Numbered from the stretch's first letter, positions 1 through 10,800 are shown. The stretch is DNA of 64,000 nt from Opimibacter sp031402955 (GCA_031402955.1 JANNSS010000043.1:1-64000), one strand, 5' to 3'. Notes: generated by a model from the sequence alone, not told the origin. Translations and numbers: made by a program.

Positions 1-133
1 GAGACGTGAGACGTGAGTCGTGAGACGTGAGACGTGAGACGTGAGACGTGAGACGTGAGACGTGAGACGTGAGACGTGAGACGTGAGACGTGAGACGTGA
101 GACGTGAGACGTGAGACGTGAGACGTGAGACGT
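1..133. repeat. Heptamer tandem array (GAGACGT)x19
   Basis: Nineteen contiguous copies of the 7-bp unit GAGACGT fill positions 1-133; only the third copy differs (GAGTCGT). The array starts at the window edge, so its true length is unknown. It lies downstream of the pdhB 3' end, beyond a hairpin. The unit is related to the CGTGAGA-type octamers at 2179-2258. It resembles the short tandemly repeated heptamers known from filamentous cyanobacteria; that is an analogy only. Confidence 0.95.
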
Positions 134-137
134 GAAT

Positions 138-176
138 AAATTAAAACAATCAAGCTTCGCTTGATTGTTTTAATTT
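138..176 (-). terminator. Perfect 18-bp hairpin downstream of pdhB
   Basis: Arms at 138-155 and 159-176 are perfect reverse complements around a 3-nt loop (TTC at 156-158). The stem is AT-rich with A/T runs at the base, so it can act as an intrinsic terminator on either strand. It lies 41 bp past the pdhB stop codon on the minus strand, before the heptamer array. Confidence 0.7.
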
Positions 177-185
177 ACTCTGCTC

Positions 186-213
186 ACTGCTAACTGCTAA
201 CTGCTAACTGCTA
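186..213. repeat. Short tandem repeat (ACTGCTA)x4
   Basis: Four perfect copies of ACTGCTA end 4 bp before the pdhB stop codon. The flank TGCTCACTGCTAAC (181-194) occurs again, identical over 14 bp, at 2421-2434. This links two otherwise separate intergenic repeats. Confidence 0.9.
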
Positions 214-217
214 ACTC

Positions 218-1198
218 TTACCTATACATCACAGACTTCACCGCTGCAATTACTTTAGCAGGATTAGGTAAATACTGATCGACGAGGGTTGGCGCATAAG
301 GTAATGAGACATCCGCGCTGTTTACTCTGGTCACGGGTGCATCGAGGTAATCAAATGCATATTTCTGAATCTGGTAGGCGACTTCTGAGGAGACACCTGC
401 AAACGGCCATGATTCATCTACCACCACAATTCTGTTTGTTTTTCGTACAGAGTTGATTATCGTTTCGTGATCAAGTGGGCGTATGGTACGAAGATCGATC
501 ACTTCAGCTGAGATACCTTCCTTCGCCAGTTCTTCGGCGGCTTTTTTCACTACTTCCATCATTTTATTAAATGATACGATGGTGACATCGGTGCCTTCTC
601 TACGCACGACTGCTTTACCAATTGGTACCAGATATTCTCCTTCAGGTACATCGCCTTTGAAACCATAGAAACTTTCGCTTTCCATAAAACACACAGGGTC
701 GTTATCTCTGATTGCGGATTTGATCAATCCCTTTGTGTCGGCAGGATCAACACAGCTGATAACTTTAAGTCCCGGGCAGTTTGCCAACCAGGATTCAAAC
801 ATCTGGCTGTGTTGCTGGGCTAACTGCCCTGCTGATCCACTTGGCCCTCTGAAAACGATCGGGCAGGAAAAATTCCCTGCGGACTGTGAAAGGGTTTTCG
901 CTGCATTATTGACAATCTGGTCAAATGCCAGGACCGCAAAATTCCAGGTCATAAATTCCACAATAGGCCTCAACCCATTCATCGCTGCTCCAACCCCGAT
1001 ACCAGCAAATCCAAGCTCAGCTATAGGCGTGTCAATCACCCGCTTAGGTCCAAACTCGTCAAGCATCCCTTTACTCACTTTATACGCGCCATTGTATTCG
1101 GCGACCTCCTCTCCCATTAAAAAGACAGTCTGATCCCTCCGCATTTCCTCGATCATCCCTTCCCGAATAGCGTCTCTTAAGGTTAATTCTCTGGCCAT
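218..1198 (-). CDS. pdhB: Pyruvate dehydrogenase E1 component, beta subunit
   Basis: The 326-residue protein is full length for a standalone E1-beta subunit of the pyruvate/2-oxoacid dehydrogenase complex. It is a cytosolic thiamine-diphosphate enzyme that decarboxylates pyruvate and passes the acetyl group to E2. The N-terminal segment GEEVAEYNGAYKVSKG (29-44), the TPP-side acidic residue in TPIAE (57-61) and the FRGPSGSAGQLAQQHS stretch (116-131) are diagnostic. The matching alpha subunit is not beside it; upstream is a divergent ftsX-like gene. A separate fused E1 alpha-beta gene lies at 50882. Substrate choice (pyruvate or branched-chain acid) is inferred from overall similarity. Confidence 0.93.
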   Translation of the reverse strand: MARELTLRDAIREGMIEEMRRDQTVFLMGEEVAEYNGAYKVSKGMLDEFGPKRVIDTPIAELGFAGIGVGAAMNGLRPIVEFMTWNFAVLAFDQIVNNAAKTLSQSAGNFSCPIVFRGPSGSAGQLAQQHSQMFESWLANCPGLKVISCVDPADTKGLIKSAIRDNDPVCFMESESFYGFKGDVPEGEYLVPIGKAVVRREGTDVTIVSFNKMMEVVKKAAEELAKEGISAEVIDLRTIRPLDHETIINSVRKTNRIVVVDESWPFAGVSSEVAYQIQKYAFDYLDAPVTRVNSADVSLPYAPTLVDQYLPNPAKVIAAVKSVMYR

Positions 1199-1314
1199 GT
1201 ATGTTGCATATTTTTTACGACCGCAAAACTAACAAATCCTGACCACCCGAATAAAACGGCTTATGGAATAACTCATATTAGGGTTTTCATTCATATTATT
1301 AACTTTACATCATC

Positions 1315-2178
1315 TTGAAGACATTTGCATTTGCCTATACTCCCTATTACTGGCTAACAGTGACCAGCCTTGCTGTCCTACTTTTCCTCGGAGGTTTGTT
1401 TGCCAGTAGTTTCTGGTTTTCAGACCGTTGGGAAGATCTTTTTAAAGAAAACATTGAATTCCTGGTGGAATGTGACCCAGGTATGGATGAAGCGAAATTG
1501 GTACCCCTGGAAAGCAGGTTGAGTGCTATAGAAGGCATCCGCGATCTCCGGTTTGTATCTGCCAACGATGCCATGAAAGTGATGCGGGAGGAACTTGGAG
1601 AGCTGGCTCTTCCTGATAGTATGGACAATCCATTCCGCGGGTCTTTCAGATTCAAACTTGATCCATCAAAGGTCGACACTGCCTACGCACATGCGCTTGA
1701 CAGGGAGTTATCTGGTATTGAGGGTGTCAGCGCATTTTATTACCCTGATGACTTATACAGCACGATCAGATCCAGACTTAAAAGTATCTCCCTGATCACA
1801 GGTGTATTTGCGGGAATTCTGATTCTCCTGATCCTAATCATGATCCATCACCAGATCAGGATGTATATCATGCAACATCGTTTTCACATACGGACGATGT
1901 CCCTGGTAGGGGCAACCCGCAGCTACATACGTAAGCCATTTATTACGGAAGTCCTCAAGATGAGCAGTTTTTCAATATTGGTAGCTGCCATAGCCTACCT
2001 CACTACCCTTCTTTGGATTGGAAGTCTTGCCGGTCAATCTCTTTTTGCAACTAACCTCGATATGGTTATCCTTGGCATGGTATTCATTATCGCCCTCGGG
2101 ATACTCATGTCTTTCTCTGCAGCATGGGCCGCTATCCAACGTTATCTTGAATCTACGGATGCCCGGGATTTCATATAG
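1315..2178 (+). CDS. ftsX: Cell division protein FtsX-like permease
   Basis: This 287-residue protein has the FtsX layout: a short cytoplasmic N-terminus, TM1 (about 13-35), a periplasmic domain (36-155), then three more membrane helices (158-179, 216-237, 250-272). The loop after TM2 holds the conserved segment RTMSLVGATRSYIRKPF (193-209). FtsX pairs with the ATPase FtsE to activate peptidoglycan hydrolases at the septum; ftsE is not adjacent, which is common in this phylum. The start is TTG at 1315, because no ATG lies between the upstream in-frame stop (1300-1302) and the conserved N-terminus. Divergent from pdhB. Confidence 0.9.
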   Translation: MKTFAFAYTPYYWLTVTSLAVLLFLGGLFASSFWFSDRWEDLFKENIEFLVECDPGMDEAKLVPLESRLSAIEGIRDLRFVSANDAMKVMREELGELALPDSMDNPFRGSFRFKLDPSKVDTAYAHALDRELSGIEGVSAFYYPDDLYSTIRSRLKSISLITGVFAGILILLILIMIHHQIRMYIMQHRFHIRTMSLVGATRSYIRKPFITEVLKMSSFSILVAAIAYLTTLLWIGSLAGQSLFATNLDMVILGMVFIIALGILMSFSAAWAAIQRYLESTDARDFI

Positions 2179-2361
2179 CGTGAGAACGTGAGAGCGTGAG
2201 AGCGTGAGAGAGTGAGAGAGTGAGAGAGTGAGAGAGTGAGAGAGTGAGAGCGTGAGAGGTAAGAGAGTGAGAGGTAAGAGAGTGAGAGGTAAGAGAGTGA
2301 GAGGTAAGAGAGTGAGAGGTAAGAGAGTGAGAGGCAAGAGAGTAAGAGAGAAAGACGTGAG
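2179..2361. repeat. Compound tandem array: octamers merging into 15-mers
   Basis: Starting one base after the ftsX stop codon, ten octamers of the form (C/A)GTGAGAG run from 2179 to 2258. They pass into five 15-mers GTAAGAGAGTGAGAG (2259-2333), each a 7-mer plus an octamer, then a degenerate sixth (2334-2348) and a tail. The 15-mers appear to derive from the octamers. The array occupies the gap between two convergent genes and carries no convincing gene. Confidence 0.93.
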
Positions 2362-2390
2362 GCCCTAAGCACTCTATGTATCATCAACAA

Positions 2391-2434
2391 ACTGCTTACT
2401 GAAAACTGATTACTGAACACTGCTCACTGCTAAC
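2391..2434. repeat. Degenerate ACTG-rich repeat
   Basis: A run of related 7-8 bp words (ACTGCTT, ACTGAAA, ACTGATT, ACTGAAC, ACTGCTC, ACTGCTA) ends in TGCTCACTGCTAAC, identical to 181-194. It is a decayed relative of the ACTGCTA array near pdhB. Confidence 0.7.
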
Positions 2435-2447
2435 TTTTCATTTTCCG

Positions 2448-2470
2448 GTTGCTGAGCGTAGTCGAAGCAT
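2448..2470. repeat. Interspersed TGAGCGTAGTCGAAGC element
   Basis: The sequence around TGAGCGTAGTCGAAGC is one copy of a dispersed motif; on the opposite strand it reads GCTTCGACTACGCTCAG. A second copy (GCTTCGACTCCGCTCAG) is at 61903-61930. This copy runs into the stop codon of the TlpA-like gene. Motifs of this form recur between genes in many Bacteroidota, as far as I recall; I could not check this. Confidence 0.7.
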
Positions 2471-3888
2471 CACTTTTCACTCTTCACTTTCATAACCTCT
2501 TCCATCACTGTTGCCAGATCTTCTCCGGCAATTTTCTTGACCAGGATTTTTTTATCCTTGTCGAGGACAAAAATCTGAGGCGTGGTTTTTACATCGTAGA
2601 TTACTTTATATCTGTTTCTCAGGTATTGGTCGGAAGCATTGACCCAAATGTCCATCCCTCTTTCTTTGATTGTACTCCAACAGGAAGAAATATCGGAACC
2701 TGTCTTGGTGCAGATCGCAAGCATTTCAACGCCTTTGTCTTTGTAGGCATTATAAAAATCGATGATAAACGGGATTGACTTTTTACAATGACCGCATTCA
2801 GGATCCCAGAAGAAGAGGACGGTATATTCAGCTTTGATGGAATGGATAGTAATAGTTTCTCCGTTTTCCTTGTAGAAAGGCAGGTCTGGAGCAATTTTAC
2901 CTATTAAAATCGGCCGAAGTGTTTCAGCTTGTGCAATGAGCTTATCCAACTGTTCCTTGTCCATCCAGGTGGCTAGTCCTTTGGCATAATAGTGGTCCAC
3001 AAGATGCACATAGGCGGCATCCATTCCCATCCGCTTTGATCGTGCGGATTCATTCAGAAAGTGTACGAGATAGTATTGAAATGCTTCAGGATTTTTATCC
3101 ATTTTACTAAGCAGATAATCCATGGCGACAATCAGGCTATCCGGCAATTGATATGTCAGTTTCTGGAGATAGAAATCAATCTTCTGGTGTATCACGCCTG
3201 AACGCATCGTACGGGGATCATTCAGATCAAACTGGTCAAAATAATGGGCCCTGAAATATTCATATTGTTTCTGCTTTCGATCAGCTTCTTCAAGGTCTTC
3301 ATATGGGGGAACGTCTATTTCCTGATTGGCCCGAATCAGCATCGATGTCATCGTTTTTGGATACTTTTTAATCTCCTCTGCCTGAATTTTGGCAACCTCT
3401 TCATCAATCACAGCCAACTCCGCCTTATAGGTGCCTGCATGGAGAGAATCTTCGCTCATCAATTTCTTCAGCTCGTCTGCACGGGGACGGCGTTCTTCAA
3501 GCTTCCGCAAATAATCGTAATAAATTTCATTTTCACTGCTCCCCTTGAATTTAGCGGATTTAACGATGTCATTCAGATCAACAGTAAGTGAGAACCGCTG
3601 CTGATCTGCTGCAACCAGCACATGCACAAACTTGTTATCCGGGGGAATCACCAGCAGATATACTCCGGGATTAAGAGGTTCATCACCTTCAAAGACAAAC
3701 TTTCCCTGGTTCACCAGTGCTGTATCCTTGAGATATTGTGATTTACCAAAATAATACCCAAGTTTAAGGGTATCCCCATCATAGTTCTGAAACTGAACCT
3801 CTATTCTGTATGCACCTTCAGGGTCGGTAGCCCATGCAGAAACGGAGAAAAGAAAATTAATAACAAACAAACTGATAATCAAGCGCAT
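2470..3888 (-). CDS. Exported TlpA-like thiol-disulfide oxidoreductase with DUF4369-type N-terminus
   Basis: A 472-residue secreted protein with a signal peptide (1-20, cleaved near AWA|TD). The N-terminal third (about 24-130) resembles DUF4369, the beta-rich domain that precedes thioredoxin folds in many Bacteroidota envelope proteins. A helical middle follows. The C-terminal AhpC/TlpA thioredoxin domain (about 330-470) has the redox motif CGHC (C365, C368) and a TTPQIFVLD cis-proline segment. It probably reduces or exchanges periplasmic disulfides; the substrate is unknown. It stands alone, convergent with ftsX and separated from it by repeats. Confidence 0.88.
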   Translation of the reverse strand: MRLIISLFVINFLFSVSAWATDPEGAYRIEVQFQNYDGDTLKLGYYFGKSQYLKDTALVNQGKFVFEGDEPLNPGVYLLVIPPDNKFVHVLVAADQQRFSLTVDLNDIVKSAKFKGSSENEIYYDYLRKLEERRPRADELKKLMSEDSLHAGTYKAELAVIDEEVAKIQAEEIKKYPKTMTSMLIRANQEIDVPPYEDLEEADRKQKQYEYFRAHYFDQFDLNDPRTMRSGVIHQKIDFYLQKLTYQLPDSLIVAMDYLLSKMDKNPEAFQYYLVHFLNESARSKRMGMDAAYVHLVDHYYAKGLATWMDKEQLDKLIAQAETLRPILIGKIAPDLPFYKENGETITIHSIKAEYTVLFFWDPECGHCKKSIPFIIDFYNAYKDKGVEMLAICTKTGSDISSCWSTIKERGMDIWVNASDQYLRNRYKVIYDVKTTPQIFVLDKDKKILVKKIAGEDLATVMEEVMKVKSEK

Positions 3889-3937
3889 AATTCCTTGTCT
3901 TTTTCGATACTGTCTTCTGGATATAACGGCAGTCCGT

Positions 3938-3945
3938 CAAAGTTA
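3938..3945 (-). promoter_or_regulatory. Candidate -7 box (TAACTTTG) for the TlpA-like gene
   Basis: On the minus strand TAACTTTG matches the Bacteroidota -7 consensus TAnnTTTG and lies 49 bp before the ATG. No clear -33 TTTG is present. Confidence 0.4.
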
Positions 3946-4060
3946 GGAACTCCGAGGAAATGAAGCTTACACCGGGATTGGCTTACTTCACAATATAACG
4001 TTAAAAGCGCTGGCTATCCTGCCCTGAATAAAGTCCTTAAACACAACCCATTCCTCAATG

Positions 4061-4672
4061 CTATTCGCCGATGAGTTTTTTCTTCATGGCTGTAAACTCC
4101 TCTTCGGAGATCAGCCCTTCGCGCCTTAGTTCCGCCAGTTCTTTCAATTTATCCACCGTTTTCCCGGAAGTCTTAGCATCCGTGGCCTGTTCGGCAGCCT
4201 CACGCTTTCTTTCATTTTCGCGTTTTATCTGCTCCGCTACCTTCTTGCCCTTCTCAAATTTTTCATTGTACATTTTCTTCAATCTTTTCGGATCGAAATC
4301 AAGAAAAGTACCGCCGGTTTCGAAGTGTTTTTTGAATACTTCACCTAATGCAAAAGAGGATGCCCCTGATAAAACGGCCATAGTGACTCCGCCTATCACA
4401 GAGCCAATCCCCGGAATAAATTTGATCATAGCCTTTGCGCCCATTCTTGCGAGTCCGGAACCTGTCAGGCTGGTGATAATTGCTTTTCCTTCGGATTCCT
4501 TAAAATCCTGATCATACAGTTTGCACAACTGACGGATCATATCCAATTGAATGCCACTCACGGCGAAAAAATCAACAATGGGAACGGGAATCAAACCTGC
4601 CCCCATCGACCATATAATGTGATTCTTTATGATCGTATCTGCGTGCCTTTCCTTTTCTGTTTTTTCTGACAT
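4061..4672 (-). CDS. DUF697-like protein with C-terminal SHOCT domain
   Basis: A 203-residue protein in three parts. Residues 10-125 resemble DUF697, which is found in YcjF-type proteins and behind some GTPases: hydrophobic helices, a PVPIVDF motif and a Gly/Ala-rich second half (FIPGIGSVIGGVTMAVLSG). Residues 130-170 form a charged, Lys/Glu-rich helix. Residues 173-203 form a SHOCT-like tail (KLKELAELRREGLISEEEF), a short domain often at the end of oligomerising or membrane-associated proteins. There is no GTPase domain. The role is unknown; membrane association is inferred. Confidence 0.75.
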   Translation of the reverse strand: MSEKTEKERHADTIIKNHIIWSMGAGLIPVPIVDFFAVSGIQLDMIRQLCKLYDQDFKESEGKAIITSLTGSGLARMGAKAMIKFIPGIGSVIGGVTMAVLSGASSFALGEVFKKHFETGGTFLDFDPKRLKKMYNEKFEKGKKVAEQIKRENERKREAAEQATDAKTSGKTVDKLKELAELRREGLISEEEFTAMKKKLIGE

Positions 4673-4795
4673 ATCGTTTGTGCTGAATGTTTAGTTTGAT
4701 TCATGCTCCCCGAATATCAGGGAATTTCGCGACTTAAGGATAGATAATTTCGACTATCGAGCCACCCTACGCGATCAATACTTTTTATCCACGCT

Positions 4796-4840
4796 ATCAG
4801 GCGTCTGCAATCCACCAGACGCGGACTGCAGACGCCTGAT
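4796..4840 (-). terminator. Hairpin with two competing stems, downstream of the alpha-2-macroglobulin gene
   Basis: A perfect 14-bp stem joins 4796-4809 to 4827-4840 around a 17-nt loop. The loop itself contains CCAGACGC, so GCGTCTG (4801-4807) can pair either with CAGACGC at 4816-4822 or with the distal copy inside 4827-4840. It lies 9 bp past the stop of the large minus-strand gene and could stop transcription; it also has the form of a REP-like palindrome. Confidence 0.55.
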
Positions 4841-4849
4841 ATGCAGGAT

Positions 4850-7800
4850 TTAGTTTTTAGTCACTTGAACCCTATTACCCTGACTGTGGCTCCCAAACTC
4901 CGGCGCATACATACACTGCAACGTGGCCAGGCCTTCACTGTAGGCACCTGCCTGAGCAACAGTCACAGGATACTCAATGACATATTTACCACGTGGCAGG
5001 TAATCAATAAAAAAATGAGTAGCGAGGTCACGGGTACTTTGATAATAACCTAATCCACTAGCCCACCGGTATCCGCTTAGTACATCCATTGGTTCAAATC
5101 CTGAAGCTCTCAGATCTTTCAAATGGACAAATTCCATCGCCCTGTCCGTTTCGATGATTAGTCTGACTATTAATTTGTCACCAACTTTCAATGCCCTGAA
5201 GGGAGCAACTTCCGTTACCTCTCCCCGATCCGTATTATTGACGATCAGTAATGAACGGGTCACCTTGAGCGGGTTATTGTCAAGTGTTGACTTGACTTTA
5301 TCAATATCTTCCCAGTATTGCCAGTATGCACTTCCCCATGCTATATGTGAATTTGGATTGCTTACCGTGACGGATGACCAGTCCGGTTTGATCTGATCTC
5401 CAGTCCAGGATTTTTTCACATAGCCGGTGCCGCCCTCTGCGGAGGTAGAACTACCTATCACCTCCTGCCCACCAAGTTTGACCTGGACTATCCCGACAGA
5501 TTGCAACCATGTATCCGGATGAATCAGCAAAGCATAGATCGCAGAAGCAGTTGCCTTGGTTGTTTTCCATTGGGTAGTTTGCTTCTGCTTTAACAACCAG
5601 ACCCTCAGTTCATCTATTTCTGCCTGTGGTACATCCATGTCCTGGAATAATTCAATCATCAGAGATTGTAACTCCACGGCTGCTTCATTCCATTGAAATC
5701 CCGGAGATAATTTCCAATAACGTCCGAGTTCTTCATGGACGATGGTTCGCTCGCGTAGTGAAGCAAGAATCTCCTTAGAAACATTCGCTTGCGGCCATGT
5801 CCTGAAACTTGCCAATGCGGCCAACCCCTGATCATATATGCCAAACTGCAACCAGTACTTTTCAATCTGCGCCTGCAGGTAACTATTGATTTCATCCATT
5901 TGCGCAGGATGTTCAATGTTGGTATAGAATGAACGCGTATACAGATAATGCAACTGCATGGAACTTATCTGAAGGTCACTCATTTTTAGTTTTCCCTTTG
6001 CCTCAAGTTTCTTCAGCTCATCATACCATTCCATCATTCGAGAATCAATATAGGGCACAGCTTTCTGAATGATATCATTTCCATTACCGGCCGGTAGAGC
6101 AACACCCATCTTGTTTAAATGACCGAATCCTTCAAGTATATATTGTGTGATATACCAGTTGTCCCTGCCTCCGGGGAACCAGGCGAATCCTCCATTCGAC
6201 ATCTGCATCTGGCGTAATTGATCAAGAGATTGCTGACTTTCATTTCGCAATCTGTTTGTTTCAAATAAAAGTGCAATGTCCTTTTTCTGTTGGGATTCTC
6301 CCATAGCATCACGCACCCAGGGAGTTTCTTCAAGCAATGCTGATTTCAAGTCCTGGTTCTTTGACAAGTTACTGACCAGGGCATCATCACCTGTCGCATT
6401 CCACGCATTATATACCTGGCGTATAGCAGGATACTTTCCGGCGATATGGGAAGCAAGAGTATTAGCATACATCCTGCTGAAAATCTGCTCAGCACATTCA
6501 TGTGGATACTCCATTAGGTAAGGCAAAGCCTGTACTGCATACCAGGCAGGTGATGTAGTCATTTCCACTACGTATTGATGGTTGATGGAGTTTGCAGACT
6601 TCTTGTCCAACATTGATTTGAAAACAAATGTCCTTGTCTCATTTGCTTTAATCGGCAGAGGTAATGTCTCTGTGATTAAAATACTGTTGCTGACTACAGG
6701 CAGGATTGATTCTTCACCATCTGAAAATGCTCCTGCTGATGCTGTGACCTGGTATTTGACAGGTCTCTTCCAACCTGAAGGAACATATAGTGTCCAAGCA
6801 AGGGGAGTACTTCCATTTTGCACTACTTGCAATGCCTGTTCAGTGGATTTCAAACCCCATGCAGCTGAAACATCTTCATCCGTAAAGGCATCGATGATCA
6901 TTAGCTTTGATTTACCAGATATAGCTGTATTGGTCAGATTAGAGACTTTAATCTGAAAAGCTATGGTATCGCCATCACGAAAAAATCGTGGAGGATTCGG
7001 GAATACCATCAATTGCTTTTGTGTAACTGCTTCGGCCTGAGCCAATCCAAAGGCAAGGTCCTTCGTATGAGCCAGAGCCTGAAATTTCCATCGGGTTAAG
7101 CCTTCTTTCATTTTAAAAGAGAACGTCAACCTGCCTTGATCATCCGTATTGATCTGAGGATAAAAGAAAACCGTTTCATCAAGCACTGATCGTACAGGAG
7201 AAGGGGATATCAACTCATCAACAGATTCTTTTTTGCTATTATCTACTTGATTCATTTGATCTGCCTCGCCGGGGGCCGCTCCTTCTTCCAATGCGGAAGG
7301 AGCTGGCATTTCTCCAGCTGAATATTGCCACCTATATTCTATATCTCCATCTTTATATCTTTTACCACCACGTACCATCGGATGATATCCACCTTCCGGA
7401 TAATACCCATATTCATTGATGTCCCTGTATTGTCTTACCGGTATATCCTGGTAGTTTTGTTCCCATGGATAAGCCAATCCCCAATAGTTAGCAGCAACTG
7501 GCTGAGTCCATTGAATTCCAATGCGTGATGATGTAGAAGGATATAAACTCATTTGCCATTGGTGCGGAACAAATGCATCCAGTGAAGCATCATACATACT
7601 CATCACCAACTCAGCCATGACTTTCTCCTGTTTCTGTCCTTCCACAGTCAACGTCCATGTTTCTTCATCACCGGGCTCCATTTTATCACGCCAGGTCTTC
7701 AGATTTACTTTCAATTCTTTATTTGACCAGGGCACCTGTATCAATTGCTGGTCTTTAAAGAACCGGTTGTTGTACGCCGTAAGATGATGCACATAGACAC

Positions 7801-10800
7801 CTCCTCTGTCTTCCTCTGTCAACTTAATAAGGGGATCTGCAGTCATTGGCAAGTTAAGCATGCTCCTTTTAGCAGGTGGGGTGCGGTGCTCTATCACCCT
7901 GATCATTTTGGGAGGTGCTACGATCCCAGTGAGCAAATCAAAATAAACAGTATTTCCTGGCTCGTATTTCTGATCTTTGAAATCTATCTGACTAACTTCA
8001 AAACCTGGCAACAACTGACCTTTGTCATATGCCATGATATATTGGTCCATCTTGAATTCATTGCCGGTGGCATCTTTCCAGGTCGAGCTAACTTTATAAT
8101 ATCCAGGAGCTGTAATCAGGGAAGAAAAATCCATGGTACCTGTACCATCCACTACAAACGATTTCTTTCCAATTACTCTATCTACTGGCCAACCAGACAT
8201 TTTTTCCCGCCCAGGCACAGCATAATCTGCAAACCTTGTTACATAATCCTGCTCAGATAAGCTAAGTATATCCGGAGCTGTCCACAATCTGTTTCGTCGA
8301 TTCTGCGCAGGTCCTTTTATTGCTGAAACTTCAACCTCTCCATTTACTTTTACATCAGCACCATCAGTATTGGTGGCCATGACCTCAATTGACTCCAGTG
8401 CTTGCATTGAAACCCGTTCACGAAGACTGATATTGATCTCGTAACCTTGTTGATTCAGTACAAGGAATTTCGTTGCTTCATGTGTTTCTCCAGTGATATC
8501 TGTCACTATAACAGTGATTTCAAACCTGTACATTAAGTCCGGATCTCCACCTGGCTTTCCCTTGGCAGGAAATGTGATAATGATGCCGCCATCCTCTTGC
8601 GTAAATAACTGACCTGTTGCCAGTACCTGTCGGTCATCATCTCCAGGCCAGAAACTTTTATAATAACCGTACCACCAAGGCCTGTAAGCAATACGCTCTA
8701 CACGATATCCTGCTATAGCTCCTGCAACAGGACTGCCAGCATAATCCTTGGCCATACCATTTACTGTAACATTTTCATTTAACCGGACTACTTGATTGAG
8801 TGTATCAAAAATGACCTCAAACTTTGGACGCTTATACTCCTCCACACGGAAATAATGTCTACCCGAGCCATAACTTGAGGAAATGGACATCTGACCTGTC
8901 AGACCTCCCGATGGAAGATCAACCTGTCCGAAAAAAGTACCGTAAGCATTGGTTGTTAATGACTGCTTTGAAACCACTTGTCCATTCGCGTCGTATAATA
9001 CGACATCCACATTTTTATTGGTGACAATGGAGGGCAGACCCGACTTGTCAAAATCCAGTGCATAACCCTTGAAATAGAGTTTCTGACCAGGCCTGTAAAT
9101 GGACCTGTCTGTAAAGAACAGTGTCGTAGGATTTGATTTGACACCTGCTGTATACCTATAAGAATAATAAGCATCATCCACATACAACTCATCCTCCCCT
9201 TTCGTGAGCCTGAGAGAAATACTCTTATTGTCATGCGCTGGAATCTGAATCCATCCGCTAGCATCACTGACCGCTTGACCGAGTTTCAGTTCCTCTTGCT
9301 TTCTGAGGCCTGCATTATATTCAAAAGAAATAAATTCAACCTTGACATCCTTCATCGGCAGACCAGTGGATCTGTTGACCACCGCCGCTACTTCCCCTTG
9401 ATCTTTATCATCCAGATACCAGTAGGCTAACTCGGATACAGTAAACATTACTGTACCGGATGTAGCCGTATTGTTTGTGAAGTTTTCATGATCGGATATC
9501 AAGAGCGCATAGTGACCAACGGGTAAAGCAGGCACCGCAATTTCCGTAGAGTGTTGCTGGTGATCATTCCCTGAATCAAAAGTTTCCTTCCAATCCTTTC
9601 TGGAGGATAATTGATTTAATCTTCGTAAGACCTCCTCACCATCCCATGCATCACCCCGCCATCTTCTGGGGGATTCCGGAAGCTTTACAATTTTAAAATA
9701 CATGGATGAAAAATTCCGGTATTCCAACTGAGCTAACAATTCCTCACCTGGCAGGCATATGGATTCGACACTGGCAGAAACCGACTTTTGTTCTATTTGT
9801 TGTATCAGGGTTTTGCATAATTGACTTCCATACGCATCAGGGAATGTACGGATCGCACGTTCACAAATTTCCTTTGCCTCGTTATAAGCGTATCGCATTG
9901 AGGAATCCCGTTCTTCCCGCCATTGACTGCCTTGGTTGATCAATAATTGAGCCCTGTAATAATCGATGAGCGTTGATTCAGGATTATCCTTGTGCTTCTT
10001 TGCCAGATTCATCAAGGCAGCCTGATACAATGAATCCTTATTGTCGATGAGGATATATTGATGCACAAACTGAAGCCGTTTTAGATCTGCGTCCAGTAAA
10101 GCTGATTCATGGGCGTCATCAGCGAGACGGAATGCGATAAGATCCTGAAACCAACTTAGCGCTAGCCAGGTTGATGATGTGCTGTCTGCTGTAGGGAAAT
10201 TGTGTGCTGCAAAGGATATGGCCGGATTGAATGCATTTGGATCAGTCAACACAAAATCATAAGCAGGCTTAGTGAGGTATGATTCTGTTCCTGCATAAAA
10301 ATCTAATGCACGATGCATTAGTATATCATATAAGGTTGGCCTTAGATCATCTGTATTCTGTTCTTCTGTCAGCAAAGGAAGAAATGCTTTGACATCTGCA
10401 GTTTTTAATCCTTCCCATTGAACTGACTGTTTATAATGGGAATGAATCTTATCTGTAAAATGGCGGATTCCCCATGTGCGGATATCAGGACCTGCGATTC
10501 CTCCGAATTCTGTGCGATTCTTCAATTCCCAAAGATGCGTTTGAAGATAGATCGTATACCAACGTGCCAACAGTGAATGCATAATTGATTTTGCCGGCTC
10601 AGGGAAGGACTTCAACTCGGCTTCCCCGCGCTCCAATGCCTTGATAGCAGAGTCTTCCTCGAGCTGGGTGAGGTATCTGTTTTCGAATAAAGTGGCCTTG
10701 ATGAGGTTGTTAGATTCAGAACCACTTAAAGCCAATTGTTTGATTTTCCTCACTTCTTCCAATGCTGAGGTCGCAAGGCCCTTCTGCTCAAGTGAATCAA

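Noticed and set aside
1..133. CRISPR array
   Set aside because: Units are 7 bp and contiguous; there are no spacers and no cas genes.
720..1133. Antisense frame across pdhB
   Set aside because: It is a shadow of a well-supported gene, with no family likeness.
1972..2420. Minus-strand frames coding LSLSYLSL-type repeats
   Set aside because: They exist only because the 8- and 15-bp arrays are open in several frames; composition is pure repeat with no start context.
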